A stretch of 64,000 bases of DNA from Zarea fungicola (GCA_900169235.1 FWCC01000105.1:1-64000), one strand, 5' to 3'. Shown: positions 1 through 12,065, counted from the first letter of the stretch. Program-made: numbers and translations. Notes: generated by a model not told the origin, from the letters alone.

Positions 1-759
1 TTTTTGTCACCCACATGCCTGGCACTAATGAATACAAATTCTGGGCTGGTGAAGCCCGATCGATGACATGATGGCTCGATGTCGGTGGATGTATTAGCGC
101 CCTACGATTTGAATTGGATCCCTTGTTTGCTGTATAGCCCAGTGCTGCATGATTACCATTAATTGGCTCCCGGGAAACATGAAGAGAAGTGAGCTGGCCA
201 GGGGTTCTGCCTGGATTTTCTCTCCAATGGAGTCGTGGCATTGGACACACCCTTTTCGGCAAATCGAGCTGGCTGTGTGCCTAGTGTGTGGGCTGCGTAA
301 CGTCATGAACATCACCACTGGGCCGGCCGAGCTTGGAGTACTAGCAGGAGGCCGCCCCTGTAGGTCTCTCTTTCTTGGATGGATTGTGTGGGCGGTGCTG
401 CGGTAACTAACGATGGAGTATCCGTACGCAGGTATCCGTCAGTTTTCATGCTAGCGAGTTGTCTCTCTTTCTGTTAGCCTGGGAAGCACCATGCTCGGTG
501 ACTTGTGAAACACATGCACTTCATCGTCTTGTACTTTGTATATGAGCTCCCTCCCCCCCCCCAAAACCATTTCTTTGACCCACGGTCTCTTGCTTCTCTT
601 TTTCTTTTCCTTCGTCACGCAAATTACCTAATATCAGAAGAAAAAACATTTTCTGTTTTGTGCAGATTCACTTCTTGCTTCAACGTTTGTCCTAAAAAAG
701 AAAATACCTAGAAGAAAAAAAGGTCATCCCAACCTACGTCATCGAAAAAGACCGTCAAC
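1..759. other. Intergenic region and leader of the SUR7-like gene
   Basis: I see no convincing gene here. A C-rich run lies at about 547-559 and a pyrimidine-rich tract at about 580-616, the usual look of a fungal core promoter and transcription start region. An A-rich leader follows, up to the ATG at 760. The short ORFs lack coding character. Confidence 0.6.
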
Positions 760-1550
760 ATGGGTTTCCTCCTGGCTGTTCACCACATTGGCACGTTTTT
801 GCTTCTCGTCACGGCCATTCTGCTTCTAGTCGCCTCCATCTCCTCGCCCGTGGTCAACGATCTGGCCTTGCTCAAGGTTGATTTCCGTAATAGTGTCAGC
901 CAGTCCCGCGTCACCTTTGGCACCTTTGGCTACTGCATCCAAAACACAAAGTAAGCCTTCTACTACTCGCCACCACCCTGCAAACTGCCCCTTGTTTCCC
1001 TCTTCTGCTTGGTATGTTTTAAAACCAACCCCGCTAACAAGCAACTAGCGGCGACGATTTCTGCCACCGTCGCCTCGGCTACAACCCTTTGCAGCTCATC
1101 CGCTCCATCGACTCCCAAGTCGACAATGGTTCCGTAGGCCGTAACACGGCCAGTGGCCTCACCCGTGTCATGGTCCTCCATCCCGTCGGTGCCGTCCTCT
1201 CATTTGTCGCCTTCCTCCTCGCTGCCCTTGGCACCCGCATGTTCTCGTCCCTGGTCGCCTCCTGCTTCGGCGGCCTCACCTTTATTGTTACCGTCGTTGC
1301 GCTGGCCTGCGATTTCACGGCTCTCAGCATTGTTCATCACCGAGTTAATGATGTACGCGGCAACAAGGCCACGTACGGCGCTGCCATGTGGTGCGTCGTC
1401 GCTGCGCTGGTCAGTTCCTTTTTCGCGACGATTATTGTCTTTATTAGCTGCTGCGCCAGCCGTCGCGATAAGAACAGGGTGCATGTGAGCAAGGAGACCG
1501 GATACACGGATGGTGTCGTTGCCAAGAGACGCTTCTGGCAGCGCCGTTAA
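760..1550 (+). CDS. SUR7/PalI-family four-transmembrane plasma-membrane protein
   Basis: Two exons, 760-950 and 1049-1550, give 230 residues. The 98-nt intron has a GTAAGC donor, a CTAAC branch site and a CTAG acceptor. Hydrophobic segments lie at about residues 10-30, 104-125, 130-152 and 173-198, matching the four-helix SUR7/PalI (RIM9) family. The first loop carries the family signature FGxFGYC followed by a second cysteine (C59 and C69), and the tail is short, cytosolic and basic. Yeast Sur7 marks eisosome (MCC) membrane patches, and PalI/Rim9 assists ambient-pH signalling. The short tail argues against a classical PalI, which has a long C-terminal tail, so I call the family only. The ATG follows an A-rich leader with C at -3 (CAACATGG context). 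Confidence 0.85.
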
Positions 1551-3191
1551 AGACAATATGCGTCTTGAAACATTCTTTTAGCTGATACCTGGCGCGTGCT
1601 GTCCTGCGCGCAGCGTTCACCTACATGAACGTCCAACGCATGCTTGACGCCATGATGAAGAGCTAAAGGCATTACGGTGGTAATGGGTGATTAATATGGC
1701 TTTGGATGATGACGATAGTAATGTTTTTTTGTCTCTGCGGTTGCTCTAAGTAACTGGCTTATGAAGCGATTACGTACGCGAGTGCTAGTGCTTTTGTGTG
1801 TATAAAGAAGCTACGATATACCCTGGCTGATGACTTGAAGTCATTTGACTTTAATAATGGTTTCTATACAATCTATATTTAGTACAAAAACATCAATGAT
1901 GAGGTTTTCATGTGCCCAATGAGTGAAGTTGTGTTACAAACTGGATTGTCAATTTGTGGATGCCAGTTAAATGCGGCTGCAGAGTTGACAGATCGGATCT
2001 AGATCTTGTCAGCCACAATCATTCTCGCTTACTAGGTACTAGCAATGTTCGCGCCAAAACCATAGTTATCCTTACATACGATAAAAAAGGCTGTGATTTA
2101 AAGAACTCTGCCACTGAATACTTTGGTAAGTAGCGTAGCCATTTCAGTCAACACAATCATTTGTGGTGCGTGTGTGTACAAATCCTATAATTGGCTTACC
2201 AGCAAACATCCAAGCCAGCGATTTATTTCAACTGTTTTCCTCTCCTTGTTAGACTCTGGCCTCTTTTTGGTCTTTCATCACAACTTCACTCATTTTGGGT
2301 ATGCTTTCCCCGCACTTCGCGGCGTTGATCATGAGAGGTACAGAGTCGTGGGAAAAGTCAAGGGGAGGCACTGACTGATTATGACAACCTTGTGCATCAT
2401 CGGCTATTACTCGGGGAGCAAGAGAGATAATAGGGTATTCTGCCCAATTGTTCATTCATACGAATAATCTCTGAACGAACCCGACTTTACACACCTCGAG
2501 CTTTTCACATGTGAGTGGTGGTCAAGTGTATATGTTCCGTTGTTTTCTGCCATCTTCTGCGTATCATGGTTGTTTTCTACGTGTAATTGATTATATCCCA
2601 CTTGAGAAACTTCAGAAACTTGATGCGTGTCTCTCACATGCATGTGCACTTCCAATATCAAAAGGCAAAAGAAAAGCTTCAAACAAACAAGATGGTATAT
2701 TTTCAAGTCTGGAGATGTAGGTAGCTATCTAACCAAAAACTATTCATTACCAATGACCACATCTTGTCAAACACTTTTATTCCTCCGAATATTCCCTCAT
2801 GGTCTTTACCTTGCCTCCCTCAAGCAAAATAATCCCCAAAAAATGAGCAAATGGCAATCTAAGCCAAATTCTCACGTTTTATTTCGCAAAGGGCCATACC
2901 ACATTACCACATCATTACTACTTCTTTTCCCTTTTGTCATTCTTCAACTCTCCAATTTCAATCATCACCATATTTAGTTTGTCAAGACAAAACAAAGCAA
3001 AAAACAACCCGACGCTGAAGAAACATCAAGCCAAAACCCGATAAAAGGGAAAGCGACGGTTTCCAATATAGAAGAGGCTCCACATAAACTTGTCGTTGAA
3101 GGTTTTCCTTTCTCATTCGAGGGGGGGAAAAGAGACACCTTTTGTACAACCCACAACCATGTTTAGTTTACCACTCGCGTAGGTAATTCCA
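1551..3191. other. Convergent intergenic region
   Basis: This 1.6-kb stretch lies between two genes that point toward each other, so it should mostly hold 3' untranslated and terminator sequence. It is rather AT-rich. I see no ORF with coding character, no repeat and no RNA gene. Confidence 0.5.
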
Positions 3192-3680
3192 TTATAGGGT
3201 GATGAAGAAGGCAGCAACACCGGCGAGGATAGCAGCAGCCGACGCAACAACTTCAGTAGCGGCGCCGGTGACAACGACAGGGCGGTTGCTGGTAGGGCGA
3301 GGGTACTGGTTACCGGTCTGGTTGGCCGGCTTACCGGTGTAGTGGTGGCCGCCCTGGGAAGTGTGGTGCTTCTTGGTCGTAGCCAGAGTGGACGATGGGC
3401 AAGGAGTGGTGGTGTGGTGGTGCTTTGGCTTGCTCTGGGTGGTGGTGTGGTGAGGCTTGTGGGTGTCGCAGGGGGTGGTGGTAGGAGGAGGGGGAGCAGG
3501 CTTGTAGGTGGTGCTGTGAGTGGTGGTGTGCACGCTGATAACGGCCGACGGAGTCTTGGTGCTCGTAGCGCAAGGAGCAGTGGTGGTGTGGTGAGTAGCG
3601 ACGGCCTGGGTCGTGGTGGGATGCTCTTCAGCCAGGACGGTGTTGGCCAGAGCCACAAGGGCGACGGTGGAGAAACGCAT
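3192..3680 (-). CDS. Small His/Thr-rich GPI-anchored cell-wall protein
   Basis: Single exon, 162 residues. I chose the ATG at 3680, because the upstream extension of the ORF lacks an ATG and runs through the TATA box. An N-terminal signal peptide (about residues 1-17, cleavage after a VLA motif) is followed by a low-complexity Thr/Pro/His/Ser domain. This domain contains repeated HHTTT and TTTPC units, about 15 histidines, three cysteines and one N-glycosylation site (NQT). The last roughly 25 residues are small and hydrophobic, typical of a GPI-anchor signal with a Gly/Ala cleavage site before it. The protein should be exported, heavily O-mannosylated and attached to membrane or wall. I recognise no named family. 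The His/Cys pattern suggests metal binding, which is inference. Confidence 0.8.
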   Translation of the reverse strand: MRFSTVALVALANTVLAEEHPTTTQAVATHHTTTAPCATSTKTPSAVISVHTTTHSTTYKPAPPPPTTTPCDTHKPHHTTTQSKPKHHHTTTPCPSSTLATTKKHHTSQGGHHYTGKPANQTGNQYPRPTSNRPVVVTGAATEVVASAAAILAGVAAFFITL

Positions 3681-3776
3681 CTTGAAATTGTATTGGGTTT
3701 TAAAGGTGGTATAGGAGTAGAAGGGGGGAGTTTGTGACGAGACAAAGCGAACGAATGAATGAGACCTGGGCTCGAG

Positions 3777-3784
3777 TTTATATA
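3777..3784 (-). promoter_or_regulatory. TATA box of the His/Thr-rich GPI gene
   Basis: On the minus strand this reads TATATAAA, about 100 nt upstream of the ATG at 3680. A strong TATA box fits a highly or conditionally expressed surface-protein gene. The assignment rests on motif and position only. Confidence 0.6.
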
Positions 3785-4579
3785 GACCAACAGTAAACCA
3801 AGTTGGCTGCTTCAGATCATGCCAACGAGACTGAACGTCTAGACTCAACGACGCATTAGCCTTTGCGCCGTTCTCAACAGATGGAGCATATATGGTGCAT
3901 GAACAGGTAATATATGTAGCTTACTCGAGAGGCGATTGGCGAGCCAGGTGGCCAATGCCTCCAGTTCCTAACCAAAAACAAGCCACTCCCCAATAAACTT
4001 TCTCGCCTGTCGTTATCCAATGGTGTTGGAAGGCTGGGAGACTGAACAATCATGTATAGCTTCGAAGTTTCGCATAGTTTCACGTAGCTTCACCTAGATG
4101 ACGCCGTGATTTGGCAGTCGCCAGTGGCGCCAGCCAGATTTGACCTCCTTGTTTGTTTTGCTAGAGCAAGCCTCAACGTTAAATCATCGCGGGCGGACCA
4201 ACCAGATTTGACCCCAGCCGCATGCGTACACCTAGTCGCGTTTTGCAAGCCCATGAATTCTTCTTCGTACACAATCAGACGTGTCGAGCATGTGAAATGG
4301 GTCTCACCACGACAGCCTTGATATCAAGTAATTGCAGGAAACCAAACCAAAAGTCAGCAGTACTTAGCACCAGCAACGAAGAGGGGTAATGGATGAAAAG
4401 AAGAACCTTCTAGTGGAGAATAAAAGCCACAAAAAGAATAATGCTCGCTATGTGTAAATGCCACTCTCCAACTCCCCTTTTCCCATAATCACGGATTCCT
4501 ATCAGCCAAACAAACTCGAATTACAGCCTTTTGACACAGTTTAAAGTGCCGCTCCAACCTCGACTCCATTTTCGATTAC
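3785..4579. other. Intergenic: promoter of the GPI gene and 3' side of ORM1
   Basis: About 0.8 kb between the GPI gene and the stop codon of ORM1, both on the minus strand. I see no ORF, RNA or repeat of note. Confidence 0.5.
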
Positions 4580-5352
4580 TTAATCTTCCTCTGGGAGGCC
4601 CGAGAAAAGGCCAAATCGCATACGATGGCTCTGCAAGAAGTGTTAATTCGTGTAGAGTTGAGTGGTTGACGACTGAAAACAAAGACAAGGGGCAAAGATT
4701 TCGGCAATTATTATGCAAACAAAGCTTCAAACTCAGCACAATTCCCAACGCCAGGACAGACAAACTTACAAAAGGTAGCTTGGGGATAATAACGGCCAGG
4801 ACGGCCAAAAAGTTAATGATGAAATAAGCGAGGTCGTAGTGGGTGTAATGGGTGCTCAAGAGGAAGAGCACAATAGGAACACTGAGAAGAAACTTCTTGG
4901 TGGGTGTGTATTGGGCACCGTTGTCGATTTGCTCCCACATGTTAAGGTTATCGAAGGCGCCGCTATTGAATTCGAAAGGGACTCCTCGGACATAGTGGAA
5001 CATTATGTAGGAGCCAACCATGTAAGTAATGTTGGTAAGCGTCCACGACGTCTCCTGTGAAACGCCAGGGATGACGTTGTAAAAAATCTTCAGGCAGGCT
5101 ATCAAAACAAAATGGATGGTCCACGCTCCTGTACAAGTCGGTGTTAGCAAAGATTTTACCCGAGGGGGGGTTGCTGGGTAGGAAGGGAATGCAATCCAGC
5201 ATTGACGTACCCTTTGCGTTGTTCCAGTTTGCATTGAGATTAGGCAGAGCGGCCTGATCGGAGATCTGTTCAATGGTCTCCGGTGGCTCGTGATAAACCT
5301 GAAGTATGCTGCTGGAGCGTCTGCGGCGACCGGCAGCCGACTTGTCTTCCAT
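4580..5352 (-). CDS. ORM1: ORM1/ORMDL-family sphingolipid homeostasis protein
   Basis: Three exons on the minus strand (5352-5211, 5128-4770, 4630-4580) give 183 residues. Introns are 82 nt (GTACGT donor, GCTAAC branch, TACAG acceptor) and 139 nt (GTAAGT, TTAAC, TGCAG). The product is an ER membrane protein that inhibits serine palmitoyltransferase in the SPOTS complex. The family core is complete: NLNANW, GAWTIHF, IPGVSQETSWTLTNI, FEFNSGAFDN, LSVPIVLFLLSTHYTHYD and PKLPF, with four hydrophobic segments. The N-terminus RRRRSSS fits the basophilic site that Ypk1 phosphorylates in yeast Orm proteins. The ATG at 5352 is the only one upstream of the conserved core in an open frame. The protein ends SHRMRFGLF...EED. 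Confidence 0.93.
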
Positions 5353-7594
5353 ATTGAGATAGGCGCTTCCGGAGCGCGGCGGATTTGTCCTAGAGTCGTA
5401 AGACACGGTAGGCTGAAGGAGGATTGGAGAAGACAGTTTGGCGGTGTTGACTGGATAATGCGCCAGCCACGAACAATTGTATCGTGACAGTAGTCCCCCG
5501 GTTTACTGGGCAAGGCCGAGGCGTCAGGGACGGCAAAGGGGGGGGCCCTGCAGTGATTGTGTAGCAAGCAAGTTTGGTGAGCAGCACCAGAGGGCTAAAA
5601 ACAAGTCCAAAAACAGGATATCTCAAGTCGTACTACGGTCGGGATGAAGAAGCGACTAAGTGGTTATCGGAGTAGATGTGGTTGGCCAGAAAAAATGGCG
5701 GCGGCAAAGTCGTCTTCGGGGGGGAGGGGGCAATGTCTGGTATCGGTAGAGAGCGGTCAGCTATCGATGAGGATGTTGCTAGGCGGGACTGATATGGCGT
5801 CGGATGGTTCTGATGGAGATGAAAATTTGAGTAGGTAAAGACGGAGGAAGAAAAGTTGAAACACAGAAAAGCAATGGTCGAAGTTGAGGCAAGAGGAGGC
5901 CTGGGTGTGGCGAGTTGGCCTTGTGACAGGAACAGAACAAGCTTGATGGGGTAGTGTACGTGGGCAGGCACCCACTACTACGAGGTGGGTAAAGCGCTAA
6001 TAAGGTTGTGGGCTACTGCTGGTTGCTTGCTCTCAGTAGCCTTGCTTGCGTGTTCCATCCAATTGGTCCCCTATAGCAAGGGGCCAGTGATGTAGGATTA
6101 GTGGGCTCCAGTTGCTTGATGGAGCATTTGGGGGGCTCTGGCTGGCGCTGTAAATGAAAAGGTCACTAGTGGGGTGTTTTCGGCCCTGTCCAGAACCTGT
6201 TGACTGGCTCTCGCCTTGCCTGCAAAGGACGACTAACTGTTCGTGGCCACGTTGTGTTAGTTGCCATTAGTGGGTGGCCAGGTTGCACGGCTGGACGACA
6301 GGTAATATCTTGGTGCCTGGTACTCAATACGAGGCCGAGATGTGGGCGCTCCGTAATTGCGAGCACATGTCAATATAATTTTGGCATGCGCTGTTTGCGT
6401 CTGATGGAATTCTAGCTTCCGGTGCTTCGGCTGATCTACTCTATGCACCAAGCTGCTTCCCCAAACTGACGCCCTCGTCTGCCCGTTGCACGGGCTAGTG
6501 CTGCAACTGGGCAGTGGCACAGGCAACTTGGACTCCATCCTAAAAAGCTTGTTGTCCTGCATGTCTTGTTTGGTGCGCAGATCCCAGCACAACAAGGACT
6601 ACTAATAAGGTGCTTGCAATTGGGGGCGGCGTCAGAGCTCAAAGATATAGGAACAGACTAAGTAATAGTACATAATTAGTGTCTACCTACTCAATGCAAT
6701 ACTCTGCATGTCAGGTAGATGTTTCGAGAACAAATGCAATTATCTTCCACTCTGAGTTTGCAAAGAAAGAAGGAAAACCCATTCTTGCAACGGCGCCAAA
6801 GTGGCCGTCCGTAGCATCCGCTACTCTGCCGTACATAATTGCCAACTTCTGTTAAATTGCCCCCTCCAGTCTCCGGTAACCCCTATGACGACCCCTGCAC
6901 CGCCATCCCGGCAGTGGGGAACAACGCAGAGAGTCAGGGACCGTCGAAATGTTGAGAAGCTGCAGGTCAACCTTGAGCAGCGAGATAACCCTATCTACAA
7001 CATAAAAGCAACTAATACAATTTCGAAATCTTCCTATAAAGTATCTAGCTCATTGTGTATTTCACCCGTAGAATAAGGGAAAGAAGTACTGGAATATTCC
7101 TACGGTACGTTGGGCACATTTTCTGGTACGGTAAAATCGGACTGGCAACTGTCAGGTATTGGAACCTTGCTACAGTCAACTAACTAATTCCCTATTCTAG
7201 ACGCTGGCACTCTCACACATCTCCCTTTTTACGAGTACGAGAGCATATACTGCCGGCACGGGTTAACCTGAGACCCGCCTCATTTTGGCGCATACTTGCT
7301 GGCTCTGCACAGTGGGGCAGCACTCTTGACCCTGATTCGACGACAACAATTTTCGCGTTGTCATTGCCCGATACTGCAGTATTGCAATAATTCCTGCGTA
7401 CATTCAGTCCATGACATTCTACAGTTGGCGGTATAGCTACAGTGGCGATTCTGGGTCGCATTTTTCACCTTGTACTCCCTTTCTGGTCATCAACTGGGCA
7501 GGAGCGGCATTGATCTCGGTCGTATCCAATTCACATTACACAAGACTGCATCAACGTCATATGACCATCTCCATCTCATACAATCACATTCGGC
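5353..7594. other. Divergent intergenic region, ORM1 / zinc-knuckle gene
   Basis: This 2.2-kb stretch separates two divergent genes and should contain both promoters. It holds several short ORFs on both strands without coding character. There is a G-run near 5717-5727 and a pyrimidine-rich segment just before the ATG at 7595. I see no mobile element. Confidence 0.5.
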
Positions 7595-9364
7595 ATGGCT
7601 TCAGAGGAACAAATACCAGGCGACTTTATTAACCTGGACAGTGACAGTGAGCATGAGCTCGGCACGCACAGTGCCACTGAAAAGAGGTCTTTAGCAGATG
7701 TCGATGCTTCGGATGGCCAAGAGCATCAACCGTTGCACATCTCAAAACGCCCCAAATTAAAGGGCTCCCCGCCCGGTAGCAACACAAGCAAGGGTTCTGA
7801 GGAAGGTGGAATAGATTCCGGCTTGTCGAGGTCTGTTGGAAGCCAATCGGACAGTCAGCTCGCGGCCAAGTCATTCGTCCCGTCTGATCCACCACTCTTC
7901 TCTTCCGATGCTGTCAACCTGAAGCTCCCCGCCCTGTCACAGAAGAAGGAAGGCTCGTGGGTAGATCGCGTAGCAGATTGGACTACCGTTCTGTGCGCCA
8001 TCAACTTCGATTATGTCGCCGACATCAAACCCGCTACTATCATTTCTGCCTTTGCGCATTATGTTGATGTTCACAGCGGCCTGAAACCGCCCAAGAAGCG
8101 TGCAGCCAAGCAGACGGTTCGTGCAATGGAGGAGTCCGGTAAGCTTGCCACTATTATCGCAGGCGCAAAGCCTACATTGCCTGCTCCAGAAAAAGACACA
8201 GAGGACGTGGAGGACGGCGAGATTGCCGACTCGCCTGAATACGAGCCCAAGGAGCTGCAACCGGTAAACGGAGACACAGGCATGACTCCCAGCATGTTTA
8301 ATGGCCACAACAAAGCTCTCACTGGAGAACCAACCGCAGAGCAACGTCGATACTTTCCTTCCGCTGAAAATCCTGCCGACATGTGTCTCTCCTGTGGTCG
8401 CCAAGGACACGTCTCTGCGAGCTGCAGCAGCGCAAAGTGCAAATTTTGCGATAAGACTGGACATTGGGCGTACACCTGCGGGATGATTCAGGCAAGATGC
8501 GGAAAGTGTCGACAGCTCGGCCACGAGACTACATCCTGCGTAGAGAAGCTAGCCCTCACCAAGGCTGAAGGTCTAGCATGTGCCTATTGCGGGTTGGAGC
8601 ACCATCTTGAAGGTGAATGCACGGAGCCCTGGCGATCATTCCATGTCGTGAAGGATACGGTCTTGCCCGTCATCTCTATACAAGCGTCATGTGCAGTATG
8701 CGGGTCGCTGAACCACTTTGCCTCGGACTGCTCACAGCGTGGAAATCGGCCGTTCAATCCCTCATGGACACTACACAACCGTGATCTCTTCATCGATCCC
8801 AGCTGCGCTAACGAGGCGATTGAGGAGGGGGCTTCTCAGCACCTACGCGAAAATTCAAGCGCTGGTCACCAAGAATCCAGGATCCGGGGCCACGCCTCCC
8901 GGACAATGAATATACACTACTCGGAGAGCGATGACTCGGACATGGATCTGCTCAGCAACCATGCAGTGCCGCGACAACAGCTGGCAAGAGTCGGCCGCAT
9001 ACAGTTGTCAACAAATCTGCAGCTTCCAAATCTGGGCGGCCACATTGTGCAGCAGCCGCCTCTGCCACCTGGGCCACCACCGCCGCTCCCGCCACCTCCT
9101 TCGAGATATCCTCCCCCACCAGGGACATCTGGCTACGGTAAAACTCAAAGAGGACCGCCTCCATCACTGCCTCCGAAACCACCGGCTTCTCGAAATTACA
9201 ATACCCGTGGACCTCCACCGCCTCCTTCCAGAGGCGATTCAACCCGTGGAGGTCTGGGCCGTGCACGAGGTGGACCTCAACGCAGCCGAGGCGGACGCGG
9301 TGGTGGTGGCAGAGGCGGGGCCGGAGGCCCTCGTGGGGGCAGCAGAGGACGGGGACGACGATAG
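7595..9364 (+). CDS. Zinc-knuckle (CCHC) RNA-binding protein with Pro-rich and RGG tail
   Basis: Single exon, 589 residues. Five zinc knuckles of the C-x2-C-x4-H-x4-C type lie at about residues 264-379 (MCLSCGRQGHVSASC, KCKFCDKTGHWAYTC and three more). They match the array of Air1/Air2, the RNA-binding partners of the TRAMP poly(A) polymerase in nuclear RNA surveillance. The N-terminus is acidic and has the DLDSDSE-type motif common in nuclear proteins. A helical segment SWVDRV...INFDYV precedes the knuckles. The C-terminus is a polyproline stretch (about 490-550) followed by RGG repeats (about 555-589), which usually bind RNA and are arginine-methylated. Filamentous fungi have this larger Air-like architecture. 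The exact relation to Air1/Air2 is inference. Confidence 0.88.
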   Translation: MASEEQIPGDFINLDSDSEHELGTHSATEKRSLADVDASDGQEHQPLHISKRPKLKGSPPGSNTSKGSEEGGIDSGLSRSVGSQSDSQLAAKSFVPSDPPLFSSDAVNLKLPALSQKKEGSWVDRVADWTTVLCAINFDYVADIKPATIISAFAHYVDVHSGLKPPKKRAAKQTVRAMEESGKLATIIAGAKPTLPAPEKDTEDVEDGEIADSPEYEPKELQPVNGDTGMTPSMFNGHNKALTGEPTAEQRRYFPSAENPADMCLSCGRQGHVSASCSSAKCKFCDKTGHWAYTCGMIQARCGKCRQLGHETTSCVEKLALTKAEGLACAYCGLEHHLEGECTEPWRSFHVVKDTVLPVISIQASCAVCGSLNHFASDCSQRGNRPFNPSWTLHNRDLFIDPSCANEAIEEGASQHLRENSSAGHQESRIRGHASRTMNIHYSESDDSDMDLLSNHAVPRQQLARVGRIQLSTNLQLPNLGGHIVQQPPLPPGPPPPLPPPPSRYPPPPGTSGYGKTQRGPPPSLPPKPPASRNYNTRGPPPPPSRGDSTRGGLGRARGGPQRSRGGRGGGGRGGAGGPRGGSRGRGRR

Positions 9365-12065
9365 TCGGTGGCATTGATTGCGATGCAACTTTACTTTTCC
9401 TTTTTTTGGTTAAAATTCATGATCTGCATTGCGGGCGAGACGTGGGGAGCAACGGATACTATCTAGAATATTGTAGCGATACCCAAAGCATCAATTGAAT
9501 CGGCGTCTTCATGTTGACCAATACATATGGAGATCATTGAGTTGCAATAAAAAGTACAGACACGTCATATGGCATGACGCCCAAGGTCTGTTAAGCTCCA
9601 TGGCCTAGTGACCAAGCATTTGCTGCGTTAGTGTTTTCATGTTATGGCCCAGCGTCGTTTGCGTTCACAATTACCTTGCATGCTAGAGCGTTTTCCGCGC
9701 CGCTTGATTCAGTCCATGGAGAGCACTCCGCGGTACTAGAGGCAAAATATGCGAGCCACGTATATTAACCTAATATCAAACTTCGGTTTCATATAGTTCT
9801 GTTGTAGTTTTTAAGCTTACGGTACTATTCTGATGTTTGGAACACGTACACTGAATGGCGATAGAAGTGGCATACAACTGTATAGGGTAAGCTGTCTGTC
9901 ATGTCAATTCGGCTGTTACATCTCGCCGAATGATATTTAATTACTGGAGTAATTTTGGCCGGCAACATAGTTAAATTAGCAGACCACCTTAAAACGTAGT
10001 GTTGATGCCCAACTACAGACCTATTTAAACACGCCACATACTGTTAACCTCGCCACAGTGGCGAAACGACGATGGAAGAACCAGTGACCAGGCATACATT
10101 AAAGGAGTAAAAATAGGCTCTCAGCTTGAAGGCTGCTTCCTTCATCATGGTAGTTACCCAGGTCATATACAGAGATACAGTTGCGTCAAAACACCACTTA
10201 CGAAACTGCTTAATTGAGGTGTATGAGTAAAGTGTTCGGCTCGACGGCACTGGCTGCAGCAGCGTTTGCTAGTCTCCACGTCATCTTTCCGTCCACACCG
10301 CGTATTCCCCGGCTGGAGGATAGGAGTGGCAGAAAAGTATTGGTAGCGAGCACAGCCGGTGTTTCCGATGAGGGGCTCGGATGATGCGTTTATTGAGTTA
10401 GTTTTTGTGAGCATGTGGCTGATACCATGCAGTGAACATAAGAAGAGAGATACGAAAAGAATATATAGGTATTGCTCTCGCCGGGTTGAAACCGCGACTA
10501 GCTGGTTGACGACATTACGATGAGCACCGAAGTTTCAGTACGAATGTGCTTTAATGTTATTCATTTATCAATGAATAGCTATTGTGCGATTCCATGCCGC
10601 CACAAAGTCGTCCAGCATTACTACCTACTCCTGTCACTCACTACGATTGCCATCTGCCGAGAGGCTACAGCGTGATGTCGCATGAAAAATCCACAGCAAC
10701 CAGTCAAGTCAACGGAAAAGCCTTCCAATGCCACGAGAAACGAAGAATGCGAACCAGTTCCTCACTTTGGCGGAGGGGGGGGGGGCGCATTCATGAGAGC
10801 GGGCTACCGGTCAAGGTTCTACACTCAGTCGGTGGGTATAGTCGGTACTTTTCCGATACTCAACTGCCGTCTTCTTGGATATCACGTAAAGAGGAGGCGC
10901 AAGTGGGATTAGGCTTTCTTTTGCTGCCGCGACGGAACGAAAGTACTACCTAGTCATAGGGAAGCTGGGATGACTAGCGCAGGGCGTTGTGCGATCCGCG
11001 AAACCCGCGATCTGACACGCGATCCCCGCGTTCTAACTCACGCCTCTCATTGGCCAAAACGCGTAGGCAACACGACGATATCGCGCGGCGAACCTATCAA
11101 TCAGCAACGAGTGCTTTTTTTACGGGTTACCATCTCCACTCATACTAGACTGCCGCGAAAGTGCCACATTCGGGTGAGTCCCCTTGGCTTTTCGGACTCC
11201 GGGCCACCCATCCAATGAAATGGCTCCTCAAGCGGCGACGGTGTCGCGACGACAAGACAGTCACAACAAGACTAGGACAGGATAGATGCAAGAGGCTCTT
11301 GCCCCATTGTTCCTCTGCATTGGTGATTGGCATCGGGCCACTTACACGCTTCGCCGCTACTGTAAAGTGGACAGACTCTTCGCCGCTCGTCCACCAGTTG
11401 ATGTTCAGAGTATCCACGGCGACGTGCTTACCTCTCCAGTTGCCTTCCATTGACGCAGTCTAAGCCAGTCAATGCGCGAATCTCACGCGATTTCTGCGGT
11501 GTCTTTTTTTCTGCCCTACCCAGTCCCGGCCTTGTCAGCCTTTGCCTCCCCTGTCGCTACCCTTGTCACCTTATCGGTTGACCAGGGTCCAGAACACAAT
11601 CTGCATTTGTTTCGTTTTGTTTCCCGTGCTGTACGCTGTATACCCGTAGATATGCCTGTCTTTTCAAGTGGCTGGGCCAGGTTCTCTCCGAGTCTTTTGA
11701 TGCAGCAAGGTGGGGGAGTGGCGCCTCTTCCTGCTTGTCAAGAAACACGCGGATGGAAACTCGAATGAGTTGAGATGAGAGTGTCGTTTGTGGGATATAT
11801 ACCGACCGCTGTTTCGTCCACCTCTTGCAGCCTTGCTTCCTTGTTTCATTGTTTCGCTCAAAGCGCTCCTGAACAGTTCCTAATCAGCAGCCCTGATAGT
11901 GCAGTTTTATGCTTTGCTTACACATCTTCTGTTACCTACTGAACCCAACAACGTATTGGCTTCATATTGCTCGTTATAAACCCATCACAATACTGAAACT
12001 TCTCTCCAACTACTAACTACTTTCAACCGCACTGGCTGTTCAACCCAACCTCCAATGGGACAGAT
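9365..12065. other. Intergenic region upstream of the F-box-like gene
   Basis: 2.7 kb without a convincing gene. It contains a 12-base G-run at about 10770-10785 and a cluster of ACGCG/CGCGA motifs at 10990-11095 (listed separately). A pyrimidine-rich leader with TACTAACTAC lies just before the ATG at 12066. Short ORFs at 10582, 11161 and 11472 show no conserved motif. Confidence 0.5.
10990..11095. promoter_or_regulatory. Cluster of ACGCG/CGCGA motifs with an inverted CCAAT box
   Basis: Within about 100 bases there are repeated GCGAT/CGCGAA/ACGCGA words, one perfect ACGCGT (about 11059-11064) and an ATTGG. ACGCGT is the core bound by the MBF cell-cycle factor in fungi. The cluster lies about 1 kb upstream of the F-box-like gene. 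The link to that gene is inference from position. Confidence 0.3.

Noticed and set aside
3113..3790. Pro/Thr-rich frame overlapping the His/Thr GPI gene
   Set aside because: It is a frame shift of the repetitive coding region. It has no signal peptide, while the chosen frame has one and a GPI tail.
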